From contig JAZNKJ010000032.1 of NCBI GenBank assembly GCA_045578465.1, positions 1 through 13,240 of the forward strand: 13,240 nucleotides of DNA, written 5' to 3'. The notes under the pieces are model-generated. The model was given only the letters and a program-made list of their open reading frames with translations, did not search any database and was not told where the DNA came from. This DNA is from SIG454 sp045578465. GTDB lineage: Bacteria; Bacillota; Clostridia; Monoglobales; Monoglobaceae. Of this stretch, positions 1-6,644 are shown in pieces. A program made the translations under genes and the position numbers. Position 1 is the first letter of the stretch. Every line of letters starts with the position of its first letter.

Positions 1-255
1 AGTTCAATGTTCAAAAACTATCCCGTAAACGTTGGCGGCAAAACGGGTACCGCACAGACAAGCAAGGGCAAAGACCATAACGTGTTTATTGCTTTCGCAC
101 CCTTTGAAAACCCCGAAATTGCCGTTGCCGTTGTTATCGAGCACGGCGCTTCAAGCTACACAAGCGGCTCGGTTCTTAAAAAGGTTTTTGATAACTATTT
201 CTTTACACAAGACGATGTTCACAACTCAAAAACAGCTTATACTGCTCTTAAATAG
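1..255 (+). CDS. Penicillin-binding protein, C-terminal end of transpeptidase domain (partial)
   Basis: This is the last 84 codons of a gene that begins left of the window; the reading frame is open from base 1 to a TAG at 253-255. The sequence shows G-G-K-T-G-T-A-Q at bases 34-57, the KTG box that lines the active site of serine DD-transpeptidases. It is followed by the usual strand pattern of the domain end (F-I-A-F-A-P, then A-V-A-V-V-I-E-H-G). Family knowledge says such proteins cross-link peptidoglycan outside the membrane, using a serine in an upstream SxxK motif that is not visible here. The short tail after the domain favours a class B enzyme of the PBP2/MrdA or FtsI type, but a class A enzyme cannot be excluded. 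It converges with the minus-strand ligase gene, and a terminator separates them. Confidence 0.9.
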   Translation, partial: SSMFKNYPVNVGGKTGTAQTSKGKDHNVFIAFAPFENPEIAVAVVIEHGASSYTSGSVLKKVFDNYFFTQDDVHNSKTAYTALK

Positions 256-272
256 TACTTTTCATTTTACAA

Positions 273-305
273 AAAGGGGCCTTGCGCCCCTTTGACTATT
301 TTTTT
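273..305. terminator. Bidirectional intrinsic terminator between convergent genes
   Basis: AAAGGGGC (273-280), a five-base loop and GCCCCTTT (286-293) form an 8-bp stem. On the plus strand a T run follows at 299-305, ending the penicillin-binding protein transcript. On the minus strand the stem is followed by T5 (the A run 271-275), ending the fusion ligase transcript. The minus-strand stop codon at 296-298 lies just beside the stem. Confidence 0.85.
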
Positions 306-2737
306 AATCCAAGAATTTCAGTAGATTCATCACGCATTTTATATTTAAGAATTTTACCCGCTGCATTCATCGGGAATTCTTTTACAAAGTCAATGTATCT
401 CGGGCATTTATGCTTTGCCATATGAGCTTTTATATAATCTTTCATTTCGTCTGCTGTCATTTCTTCTCCGTCTTTTAAGATTATAACAGCCATAATTTCT
501 TCGCCATACTGCTCATCAGGAATACCGATAACCTGAACATCCTTGACTTTATCGTGGGTATAAATAAATTCTTCAATTTCTTTCGGATAAATATTTTCTC
601 CCCCACGGATAATCATATCTTTAAGTCTGCCTGTTATCTTATAGTTTCCCTCAGGTGTGCGAAGTGCAAGGTCGCCCGTATGGAGCCAGCCGTCCTTATC
701 AATTGCCGCCGCAGTAGCCTCAGGCATTTTATAATAGCCTTTCATAATGTTATAGCCTTTGGCAACAAACTCGCCCGTAACATTATCAGGGAGGTCCTCT
801 CCCGTTTCAGGGTCAACAATCTTACACTGAATTTCAGGAAGGGCTCTGCCAACAGTTGTTACTCTGACCTCTATGCTGTCGTCCGTGCTGCTCATTGTGC
901 AGCCCGGGGATGCTTCTGTCTGGCCATATACAATTGTGATTTCCTTCATATTCATTTTCTCTACAACCTGATTCATAATAGCCTCAGGGCAAGGAGAACC
1001 GGCCATAATACCTGTTCTCATATAAGAAAAGTCAGTCTTTTCAAAGTCAGGATGTTCAAGCATTGCAATAAACATTGTAGGAACGCCGTGGAAACAGGTT
1101 ATTCTCTCCTGATTTACGCAAGAGAGGGCGGGCTTTGGAGAATAATAAGGGAGCGGGAGGAGTGTTCCTCCGTGTGTCATTGTTGCAGTCATGGCAAGAA
1201 CCATACCGAAACAATGGAACATCGGCACCTGAATCATCATTCTGTCTGCTGTGGATAAATCCATTCTGTCCCCGATACACTTACCGTTATTGACTATATT
1301 ATAGTGGGTAAGCATAACCCCTTTTGGAAATCCTGTTGTTCCTGAGGTGTACTGCATATTGCAAACATCATTTACATTAACCTTTGATGCAACTCTTAAA
1401 ACCTCATCAAGAGGAACGCTGTCTGCTCTATCGATTGCCTCTTCCCATGTTGTGCAACCCTTTTGCTTAAAGCCCACTGTTATAACATTTCTAAGGAACG
1501 GAAGTCTCTTCGCGTGGAGAGGCTCGCCTGCTTTGGTGTTTTCAAGCTCAGGGCAAAGCTCAGCAATAATCCCTGAATAATCAGAATCACGATACCCCTC
1601 AATCATAATGAGAGTGTGGGTGTCGGACTGTTTTAAAAGGTACTCCGCCTCGTGAATTTTATAGGCGGTGTTCATTGTAACCAGAACCGCTCCGATTTTT
1701 GTTGTTGCCCAGAAAGTTATGTACCACTGAGGAACATTTGTTGCCCAAACTGCAACATGGTGCCCAGGGCGGACGCCCATAGCCATTAAGCTTCTTGCAA
1801 AGGTGTCAACATCGTCACGGAACTGGGAATATGTTCTTGTGTAATCAAGAGTTGTATATTTAAAGGCGTACTGGTCAGGGAATTCCTCAACCATTTTATC
1901 AAGAACCTGAGAAAAGGTTTTCTCAATAAGGGTGTCCTTCTTCCAAGGAAACTTTCCCGTCTTTGTTTTATTGTCATAAAGGGAGGTCTTGCCTCTTGAA
2001 AGGCCCTTATATCTTGACATAAAGCTTACGAAGTGCGGGAAGATTATATCAACCTCGCTTATCTCTTCGTCCCATTTCGGATTCCACTCAATTGAGAAAA
2101 ATCCATCATAGTTTACGCTCCGAAGAGCCTCCATAAACTGATTTATAGGGAGGTTGCCCTCGCCCACAAGACTTTTCGTTTCAAGACTTTCGGAGTCTTT
2201 TATGTGAATATGCTTTACATAAGCTCCAAGATTGGTAATAGTCTTTTCAGGAGTCTCCCCATGCATTCTGTATGGATAGTGAACATCCCATAAAGCTGCG
2301 AGGGTGTCGCTTGCAAAGTTTGTTAAAAGGTCACGGAGCTTTTCTGTGTCTGCGTAAAATCCTGCGGTCTCAATAAGCAAAACCACGCCCTTTTCTTCTG
2401 CAAGAGAAAGGTTCTCTCTTAAAAACTCCTCCACCCCTTCTTCTGAAAGAGCTTTAAGTCTTATATATGGAGCTTTAAGAGTTTCAGCAACTTCAAGGCA
2501 TCTTATAAGTTCCGCCTTTGCCTCATCCTTTTCTTTGGAAATATCCTTTACCATATCGATACAGGAAATCTTTATTCCGCTTTCTATGAGGCGCCAAGGA
2601 GCGTCTTTTAAATCCGCTTCTTTAAGCTTTGAAACATCATGGATTTCAATTCCGTCAAACTTATATTCCCCTGCTAAGTCGAAAAACTCTGAAAGGGTTA
2701 TATCATTCCACTTGTTTGTGGAAAAGGATAATTTCAT
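296..2737 (-). CDS. Fusion protein: xylose-isomerase-like TIM barrel + AMP-forming acyl-CoA synthetase
   Basis: An 813-residue protein with two enzymes in one chain. Residues 1-245 look like a sugar phosphate isomerase/epimerase (AP-endonuclease-2 type TIM barrel). Candidate metal ligands are E123, D151, H178 and E217, and the end-of-barrel pattern GEGNLP (192-197) is present. After a basic linker (about 245-265), residues 265-813 form a full-length AMP-dependent acyl-CoA ligase. It has the P-loop YTSGTTGFPKG (463-473), YGQTE (604-608), the TGD motif ending at D689, the hinge GRLKD (703-707), RGGENIYPKEIE (711-722) and the adenylation lysine K795 in AAGKILK. By pattern the ligase resembles the YngI/ACSF2 medium-chain group. 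Both active sites look intact. The start has GAGGAGG seven bases upstream and overlaps the preceding stop by 4 bp (ATGA), so translation is coupled. The substrate is unknown. Confidence 0.9.
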   Translation of the reverse strand: MKLSFSTNKWNDITLSEFFDLAGEYKFDGIEIHDVSKLKEADLKDAPWRLIESGIKISCIDMVKDISKEKDEAKAELIRCLEVAETLKAPYIRLKALSEEGVEEFLRENLSLAEEKGVVLLIETAGFYADTEKLRDLLTNFASDTLAALWDVHYPYRMHGETPEKTITNLGAYVKHIHIKDSESLETKSLVGEGNLPINQFMEALRSVNYDGFFSIEWNPKWDEEISEVDIIFPHFVSFMSRYKGLSRGKTSLYDNKTKTGKFPWKKDTLIEKTFSQVLDKMVEEFPDQYAFKYTTLDYTRTYSQFRDDVDTFARSLMAMGVRPGHHVAVWATNVPQWYITFWATTKIGAVLVTMNTAYKIHEAEYLLKQSDTHTLIMIEGYRDSDYSGIIAELCPELENTKAGEPLHAKRLPFLRNVITVGFKQKGCTTWEEAIDRADSVPLDEVLRVASKVNVNDVCNMQYTSGTTGFPKGVMLTHYNIVNNGKCIGDRMDLSTADRMMIQVPMFHCFGMVLAMTATMTHGGTLLPLPYYSPKPALSCVNQERITCFHGVPTMFIAMLEHPDFEKTDFSYMRTGIMAGSPCPEAIMNQVVEKMNMKEITIVYGQTEASPGCTMSSTDDSIEVRVTTVGRALPEIQCKIVDPETGEDLPDNVTGEFVAKGYNIMKGYYKMPEATAAAIDKDGWLHTGDLALRTPEGNYKITGRLKDMIIRGGENIYPKEIEEFIYTHDKVKDVQVIGIPDEQYGEEIMAVIILKDGEEMTADEMKDYIKAHMAKHKCPRYIDFVKEFPMNAAGKILKYKMRDESTEILGLKK

Positions 2738-4149
2738 CTCTCATCCTCCTCTTCAAAGCAAATCTTGTTGAGGGCATTTATATACGCATTGATGCTTGCC
2801 CCGATAATGTCCGTTGAAATGCCCTTGCCTGAAAACGGCTTTCCGTTATGGCGGAGCTTAACAATACTTGAACCCATAGCCCCTCTGCCCTCGGTTACTG
2901 ACTGAATCTGGAAATCGTCAAGCTCGAAATGGTGGCCTGTTATTTGCTCAATTGCAAGAAATGCCGCGTCAATCGGGCCGTCTCCGATGCAGAAGCCTTG
3001 GAGAACTTCTCCACCTTTTTCAAGCTCAATATGAGCTGTTGGTGTGATTATATTACCATTGTTTATAACATAACTTTTGAGCTTATATGTAGGACGAACC
3101 TGCATTGCAACGGAAGCTACGATTGCATCAAGCTCTTTTGAGCCAACCTTTTTGCTCTTTGAAACTCTTGCCACTTCATCATAGACCTTCGCATTATCCT
3201 CTTCGGATAAGTCATAGCCAAGTTTTTTAACTGCAAGTTTAACCGCAGAAATATCATCGCTTGAAGAAAGCTCAATGTTTTCAGCAGTGGCATTTGTTCC
3301 ACCGTCAAAAGGTGTATATGAATTTCCGCCTCTTGTCATAAGCTTAATCTTCTTAACGCTGTTATCTAAAACAGCCATATTTATTCCTGTCTTAACCCCG
3401 AGAGCATCCCCCTTTTCGCGGAACACTTTGGCAACCGCACTAAGACGAGGATATTCGTGGGAAACAACAGAGGTTTTAATCTGGGTAACTCCGCTTCCGA
3501 TACAAGAGAGGGCACAAGCCGCCGCCATATTAAGAGAGTCGCTGCACTCAACAGAAACCTTAATCTCTTTCATCTTAGGAACAGCCGCAAACAAATCCTT
3601 TAAGAAACCTTCAAATTCAGCAGGAAGCATTCCGCCTGCGCTGTCGCATACTGTTACGGTCTTTGCACCGCAGTCAATTACCTTTTTCATAATTTCATAA
3701 AGGAAGTCCTTCTCCGCTCTTGTTGCATCCATTAAGGAAACCTCAACATCCTTGCAAAGAGAAACTGCCTTGTTAACAACTTCCTCCGAGAGAGCGAGTA
3801 CTGCCTTTGGCTTTTTGTTGCAAATATATTCCATCTGGACAGTTGAAACAGGAACCATTATGTGAATTCTTGGTTTCTTAGCGTCCTTGATTGCATCATA
3901 GGTTTTCTCAACCGCCTCAACATCAAGGCCAACAGGGCAAGAAAGGACGCTGTTCTTAATAATCGGCGCAACGGAATGGAGATATAAAATATCAGTCTTT
4001 CCGTTTTTAATAGGTGCTGTTTCAATAACAGACACATTTATCTTATCAAGAATTTTTGCAACCTCAATTTTTTCTTTAAAGCTTAAAGTGTATCCACCCT
4101 GCTTTCCTTCTTCTCTCAATGTAATATCAGATATAGCAATCTCAGTCAT
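2734..4149 (-). CDS. Divergent LeuA/homocitrate-synthase-like protein lacking the metal-binding HxH
   Basis: About 471 residues. The N-terminal part is an HMGL-like TIM barrel opening with D-I-T-L-R-E, the counterpart of the D-x-T-L-R-D box of 2-isopropylmalate synthases. DATR and CDSAGG loops follow. The C-terminal 120 residues match the LeuA dimer/allosteric domain (GDGPIDAAF, then GRGAMGSSIV and GASINAYI). Where LeuA, homocitrate synthase and citramalate synthase have S-V-H-x-H-N-D, this protein reads S-V-E-C-S-D-S, and the GERAGN motif is also gone. A normal acetyl-CoA condensation is therefore doubtful. The ATG at 4149 is preferred over an upstream GTG at 4158 because AGGAG lies 8 bases before the ATG but directly touches the GTG. 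It sits 2 bases after the amidohydrolase stop and overlaps the fusion ligase by 4 bases. Confidence 0.85.
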   Translation of the reverse strand: MTEIAISDITLREEGKQGGYTLSFKEKIEVAKILDKINVSVIETAPIKNGKTDILYLHSVAPIIKNSVLSCPVGLDVEAVEKTYDAIKDAKKPRIHIMVPVSTVQMEYICNKKPKAVLALSEEVVNKAVSLCKDVEVSLMDATRAEKDFLYEIMKKVIDCGAKTVTVCDSAGGMLPAEFEGFLKDLFAAVPKMKEIKVSVECSDSLNMAAACALSCIGSGVTQIKTSVVSHEYPRLSAVAKVFREKGDALGVKTGINMAVLDNSVKKIKLMTRGGNSYTPFDGGTNATAENIELSSSDDISAVKLAVKKLGYDLSEEDNAKVYDEVARVSKSKKVGSKELDAIVASVAMQVRPTYKLKSYVINNGNIITPTAHIELEKGGEVLQGFCIGDGPIDAAFLAIEQITGHHFELDDFQIQSVTEGRGAMGSSIVKLRHNGKPFSGKGISTDIIGASINAYINALNKICFEEEDER

Positions 4150-4151
4150 TT

Positions 4152-4946
4152 TTAACACTCCTTAATTTTAAGAATTTTCTCAGCATTCTTATATAGAATC
4201 AGACTGTTTTCTTCGTCTGTCAGTTCCATACTCTTAAATCTTTCAAGTTCTTCCGAAACGCTCCACATAGGGAAGTCCGAGCCGAAAACAACTCTCTCCG
4301 CTCCGTATAGTCTGATAAGCTCCTTTGCCCGTTTCATACCAAGCATCCAAAAGGAGCTTGAGGTATCTACATAACAGTTTTCGTCCGCTAAAAATTCATA
4401 AGCCAAATCACACATTGACCAGCCTCCGAAATGGGCGCCGATAACTGTTAGTCCAGGGAACTCGCGCAGGAGCTTTTTAAGTCGTCTCGGATGAGAATAA
4501 TCATAGCGATAATCTCCACAATGGATCAGGAGGGGAATATCCTTTTGCCTTAGGTAATCATAAAACTCAAACATTCTCTTATCATCCATATTAAAGAGCT
4601 GTGTGTCAGGATGAATTTTAACGCCCAAAAGCCCCATCTTTCTTGCTCTTTCTATTTCTTCAATTTTATTTTCAAAATCAGCGTGCATTGTCCCGAAACC
4701 GTGAAACTCTTTATGGGTTTTGCACTCTGAGGCGATATAATCGTTTATGGCTTCAACTCTTGATGCCGTCAGGGCAACAGAGTGAACAACATAATCTGTA
4801 ACTCCGCTCTCCTTACCCTCTTTTAAAAGGTCTTTTGCTGTGCCTTTTCCGTCCATTCCTATTCCGTAGAACTCGCCAACGCTTTCCACAGCCTTTTCTG
4901 CAATTTTTTCGGGATATATATGAGTATGAAAATCAATAATCTTCAT
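4152..4946 (-). CDS. Amidohydrolase-2 family metal-dependent hydrolase or decarboxylase
   Basis: A 264-residue TIM-barrel protein of the amidohydrolase superfamily. The visible metal-site set is H7-x-H9 in DFHTH, K110 and H112 in GVKIHPD, H142 in LLIHCGD, H172 in IGAHFGGW and D224 in FGSDFP. Length and motifs fit the amidohydrolase-2 group (PF04909), which contains non-oxidative decarboxylases such as ACMSD and gamma-resorcylate decarboxylase as well as lactone hydrolases. The substrate cannot be read from the sequence. The chosen ATG has GGAGG seven bases upstream; a longer TTG-started frame would begin inside the hairpin at 4986-5012 and is unlikely. It is the first enzyme gene of the three-gene set, and its last codons (AAG GAG TGT TAA) provide the ribosome binding site of the next gene. 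Probably cytoplasmic, with no signal peptide. Confidence 0.88.
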   Translation of the reverse strand: MKIIDFHTHIYPEKIAEKAVESVGEFYGIGMDGKGTAKDLLKEGKESGVTDYVVHSVALTASRVEAINDYIASECKTHKEFHGFGTMHADFENKIEEIERARKMGLLGVKIHPDTQLFNMDDKRMFEFYDYLRQKDIPLLIHCGDYRYDYSHPRRLKKLLREFPGLTVIGAHFGGWSMCDLAYEFLADENCYVDTSSSFWMLGMKRAKELIRLYGAERVVFGSDFPMWSVSEELERFKSMELTDEENSLILYKNAEKILKIKEC

Positions 4947-4985
4947 AATTTTGCCTCCAAAGTTTCCTCGTTTAAAAGTCAAAAT

Positions 4986-5012
4986 GCGGTTTTGCCGAAA
5001 AAGCAAAACCGC
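4986..5012 (-). terminator. Perfect 10-bp hairpin upstream of the amidohydrolase gene; attenuator or weak terminator
   Basis: GCGGTTTTGC and GCAAAACCGC are exact inverted copies around a seven-base loop. Read on the minus strand it follows the stop of the 86-residue membrane protein and is trailed by ATTTTGACTTTT, a poor T tract. It could partly terminate the upstream transcript and let a fraction continue into the enzyme genes, or act as an RNA stabiliser. I see no convincing separate promoter between it and the amidohydrolase start. Confidence 0.6.
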
Positions 5013-5032
5013 AACTTAAAACAAACCAATTT

Positions 5033-5293
5033 CTAACATAGTCCGTATGCCGTCCGCTTTTTCAAAGCAATCTCCCTGATTATAATTATGCTTAGAATAA
5101 TAATACCAATAATGCTAATTAGCTCAATAGCGCAAATTAGGCATAGAGCAAAATACAAAAAAACAGACATTGAAAGAACAATGCCTGCAAAAGATACACT
5201 ATTAAAAGATTTTTTTGCACTGCGAAAACAAGGTGCAAAGGTCATTGCATCTTTGGATGAATTTGAAGAATGTTTTCTTCCAAAAAACATCAT
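5033..5293 (-). CDS. Small membrane protein of unknown function (86 aa)
   Basis: I do not recognise this protein. It has a basic, serine-rich N-terminal part (residues 1-32), then a long hydrophobic stretch that fits one or two membrane helices (about 34-54 and 57-75), then a short basic tail R-E-I-A-L-K-K-R. There is no signal-peptide cleavage pattern. Reality as a gene rests on its control signals: a near-consensus promoter at 5322-5350 and AGGAGG (5300-5305) six bases before the ATG, with a second ATG directly after. It lies upstream of the three enzyme genes in the same direction, about 86 bases from the amidohydrolase start with a hairpin between, so it may be the promoter-proximal gene of that operon. 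Inference only: a transport or anchoring role would suit the position, but nothing in the sequence shows it. Confidence 0.65.
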   Translation of the reverse strand: MMFFGRKHSSNSSKDAMTFAPCFRSAKKSFNSVSFAGIVLSMSVFLYFALCLICAIELISIIGIIILSIIIIREIALKKRTAYGLC

Positions 5294-5321
5294 TTTTCGC
5301 CTCCTAAAAAAATCTTATTTA

Positions 5322-5350
5322 ATTCTACCACAGCTTTCCACGAATGTCAA
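5322..5350 (-). promoter_or_regulatory. Sigma-A promoter for the small membrane protein and probably the three enzyme genes
   Basis: Read on the minus strand: -35 TTGACA (5350-5345), a 17-base spacer and -10 TAGAAT (5327-5322). This is a consensus -35 with optimal spacing, placed about 30 bases before the ATG at 5293. It begins just past the aspartokinase terminator. Confidence 0.85.
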
Positions 5351-5390
5351 GGGATTTTACGATTTTTTTCGAACTTTTTTAAAGGTAAAA

Positions 5391-5420
5391 AAAGCCTTCT
5401 TTCAGGGGAAAGAAGGCTTT
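5391..5420 (-). terminator. Intrinsic terminator of the DUF1015-hom-thrB-lysC operon
   Basis: A 13-bp perfect stem (AAAGCCTTCTTTC, 5391-5403, with GAAAGAAGGCTTT, 5408-5420) and a four-base loop. On the minus strand the stem runs into a T run (the A tract at 5387-5393 on plus). It lies 15 bases after the lysC stop. Confidence 0.92.
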
Positions 5421-5435
5421 TAAAAGCTTTTTAAA

Positions 5436-5909
5436 TTATGCGCCGAAGAATGCTTCGTGAACAACCTGAACTGCTCTTTCTGCTTTTTCAACATTGATTA
5501 AAACTGAAACCTTGATTTCAGAAGTTGAAATCATATGAATATTAATTCCTGCATTGTAAAGAGCTTCAAACATTTTAGCTGCAACGCCAGGGTTTGAAGT
5601 CATACCTGCGCCAACAATTGAAACCTTGGAAAGGTCTTCTCTATGCTTGATTGTTTCAAAATCGAGATTGTCCTTTTCAGCCTCTAATGTAGCGATTGCT
5701 TCTTCAAGATGAGCCTTTTGAACTGTGAAAGAGATATCCTTCTTATTCTCTCTGCCGATTGACTGTAAAATAACATCAACATTGATACCTTTCTTTGAAA
5801 GATGAGAGAATACCTTAAACGCAATACCAGGTGTATCAGGAACACCTACTATTGAAATACTTGCAACATCATTATCACGGGCAACGCCTCTTATTAACAT
5901 TTTTTCCAT
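5436..5909 (-). CDS. Aspartokinase beta subunit from an in-frame internal start
   Basis: Inside lysC, AAGGAGG (5924-5918) stands eight bases before an in-frame ATG (5909-5907, residue M246). It would give a 157-residue product carrying only the two ACT domains. In Bacillus subtilis the aspartokinase II beta subunit is made in the same way, from an internal start in lysC near this codon, and assembles with the full-length alpha chain. The site lies in codons for V-V-K-E-V-I-K, and the spacing is as good as that of any gene start in this window. Confidence 0.75.
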   Translation of the reverse strand: MEKMLIRGVARDNDVASISIVGVPDTPGIAFKVFSHLSKKGINVDVILQSIGRENKKDISFTVQKAHLEEAIATLEAEKDNLDFETIKHREDLSKVSIVGAGMTSNPGVAAKMFEALYNAGINIHMISTSEIKVSVLINVEKAERAVQVVHEAFFGA

Positions 5910-6644
5910 CTTAATAACCTCCTTGACAACTGTTCCGTCTATCTTTTCAAAACTTGACTTAACTTCCAGACGGGTATTATATTTCTTCGCCATTTCAACT
6001 GAGCGGTTGTGAAGCACATTAGCGCCGAGACTTGCAAGTTCAAGCATCTCGTCATAAGTGATTTCATCAAGTTTCTGCGCATTCTTTACTATACGGGGGT
6101 CTGCTGTATAAACCCCGTCAACATCTGTGTAAATCTCGCACTTGTCTGCGTGGATTGCAGACGCTATTGCAACGGCAGATGTGTCGCTTCCGCCACGGCC
6201 TAAGGTTGTTATATCATCATAACGGTTAACGCCCTGGAAGCCTGCCACGATAACGATTTTCTTCTTGTCGATTTCAGACATAAGTCTTTCTGTGTCGATT
6301 TTATCAATGCGGGCGTTAGAATAGTTTGCGTTTGTTCTGAACCCTGCCTGCCAGCCTGTAAGAGAAATTACAGGGCATCCAAGCTTTTCGATAGCCATAG
6401 CAAGAAGAGCAATTGAAATCTGCTCACCGCTTGATAAAAGCATATCCATTTCACGCTTTGAGGCATTTGGATTTATCTCTTTCGCCTTATCGATTAAGTC
6501 GTCTGTTGTATCGCCCTGAGCACTTACAACAACCACCACATCGTTGCCTTCCTTGTAGGTCTCAACAACTCTTGATGCAACATTTAAAACCTTTGCCGCA
6601 TCCGCAACTGAGCTGCCGCCAAATTTCTGAACAATAATGGACAT
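5436..6644 (-). CDS. lysC: Aspartate kinase with internally initiated small subunit
   Basis: The 402-residue enzyme phosphorylates L-aspartate with ATP, the first step to lysine, threonine and methionine. The amino acid kinase domain shows KFGGSS (7-12), GEQIS (73-77), LTGWQAG (95-101) and GRGGSDTSAVAIA (149-161). Two ACT regulatory domains follow at about 263-330 and 340-400. Length and layout match the monofunctional Bacillus-type aspartokinase of about 408 residues, which is an alpha2-beta2 enzyme. It is the last gene of the hom-thrB cluster: the thrB TAA directly abuts the ATG, and AGGAGG sits about seven bases upstream within the end of thrB. Feedback control by threonine and/or lysine through the ACT domains is expected from the family; which one cannot be read here. 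Confidence 0.96.
   Translation of the reverse strand: MSIIVQKFGGSSVADAAKVLNVASRVVETYKEGNDVVVVVSAQGDTTDDLIDKAKEINPNASKREMDMLLSSGEQISIALLAMAIEKLGCPVISLTGWQAGFRTNANYSNARIDKIDTERLMSEIDKKKIVIVAGFQGVNRYDDITTLGRGGSDTSAVAIASAIHADKCEIYTDVDGVYTADPRIVKNAQKLDEITYDEMLELASLGANVLHNRSVEMAKKYNTRLEVKSSFEKIDGTVVKEVIKMEKMLIRGVARDNDVASISIVGVPDTPGIAFKVFSHLSKKGINVDVILQSIGRENKKDISFTVQKAHLEEAIATLEAEKDNLDFETIKHREDLSKVSIVGAGMTSNPGVAAKMFEALYNAGINIHMISTSEIKVSVLINVEKAERAVQVVHEAFFGA

Noticed and set aside
554..1258. Plus-strand 234-codon open frame
   Set aside because: It lies wholly inside the acyl-CoA synthetase domain, whose motifs are unambiguous; the frame resembles no protein and is antisense shadow.
4150..4158. GTG start at 4158 for the LeuA-like gene, adding three residues
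   Set aside because: The AGGAG ribosome binding site would touch the GTG directly; the ATG at 4149 has an eight-base spacing.
4947..5006. Extended amidohydrolase start (TTG at 5006, 20 extra residues)
   Set aside because: It starts within the perfect hairpin and has no ribosome binding site; the ATG at 4946 has GGAGG at proper spacing and begins right at the family's N-terminal DFHTH strand.
5088..5423. Plus-strand 111-codon open frame opposite the small membrane protein
   Set aside because: It runs through the minus-strand promoter and the lysC terminator and lacks a convincing ribosome binding site; the minus-strand frame has promoter and AGGAGG.
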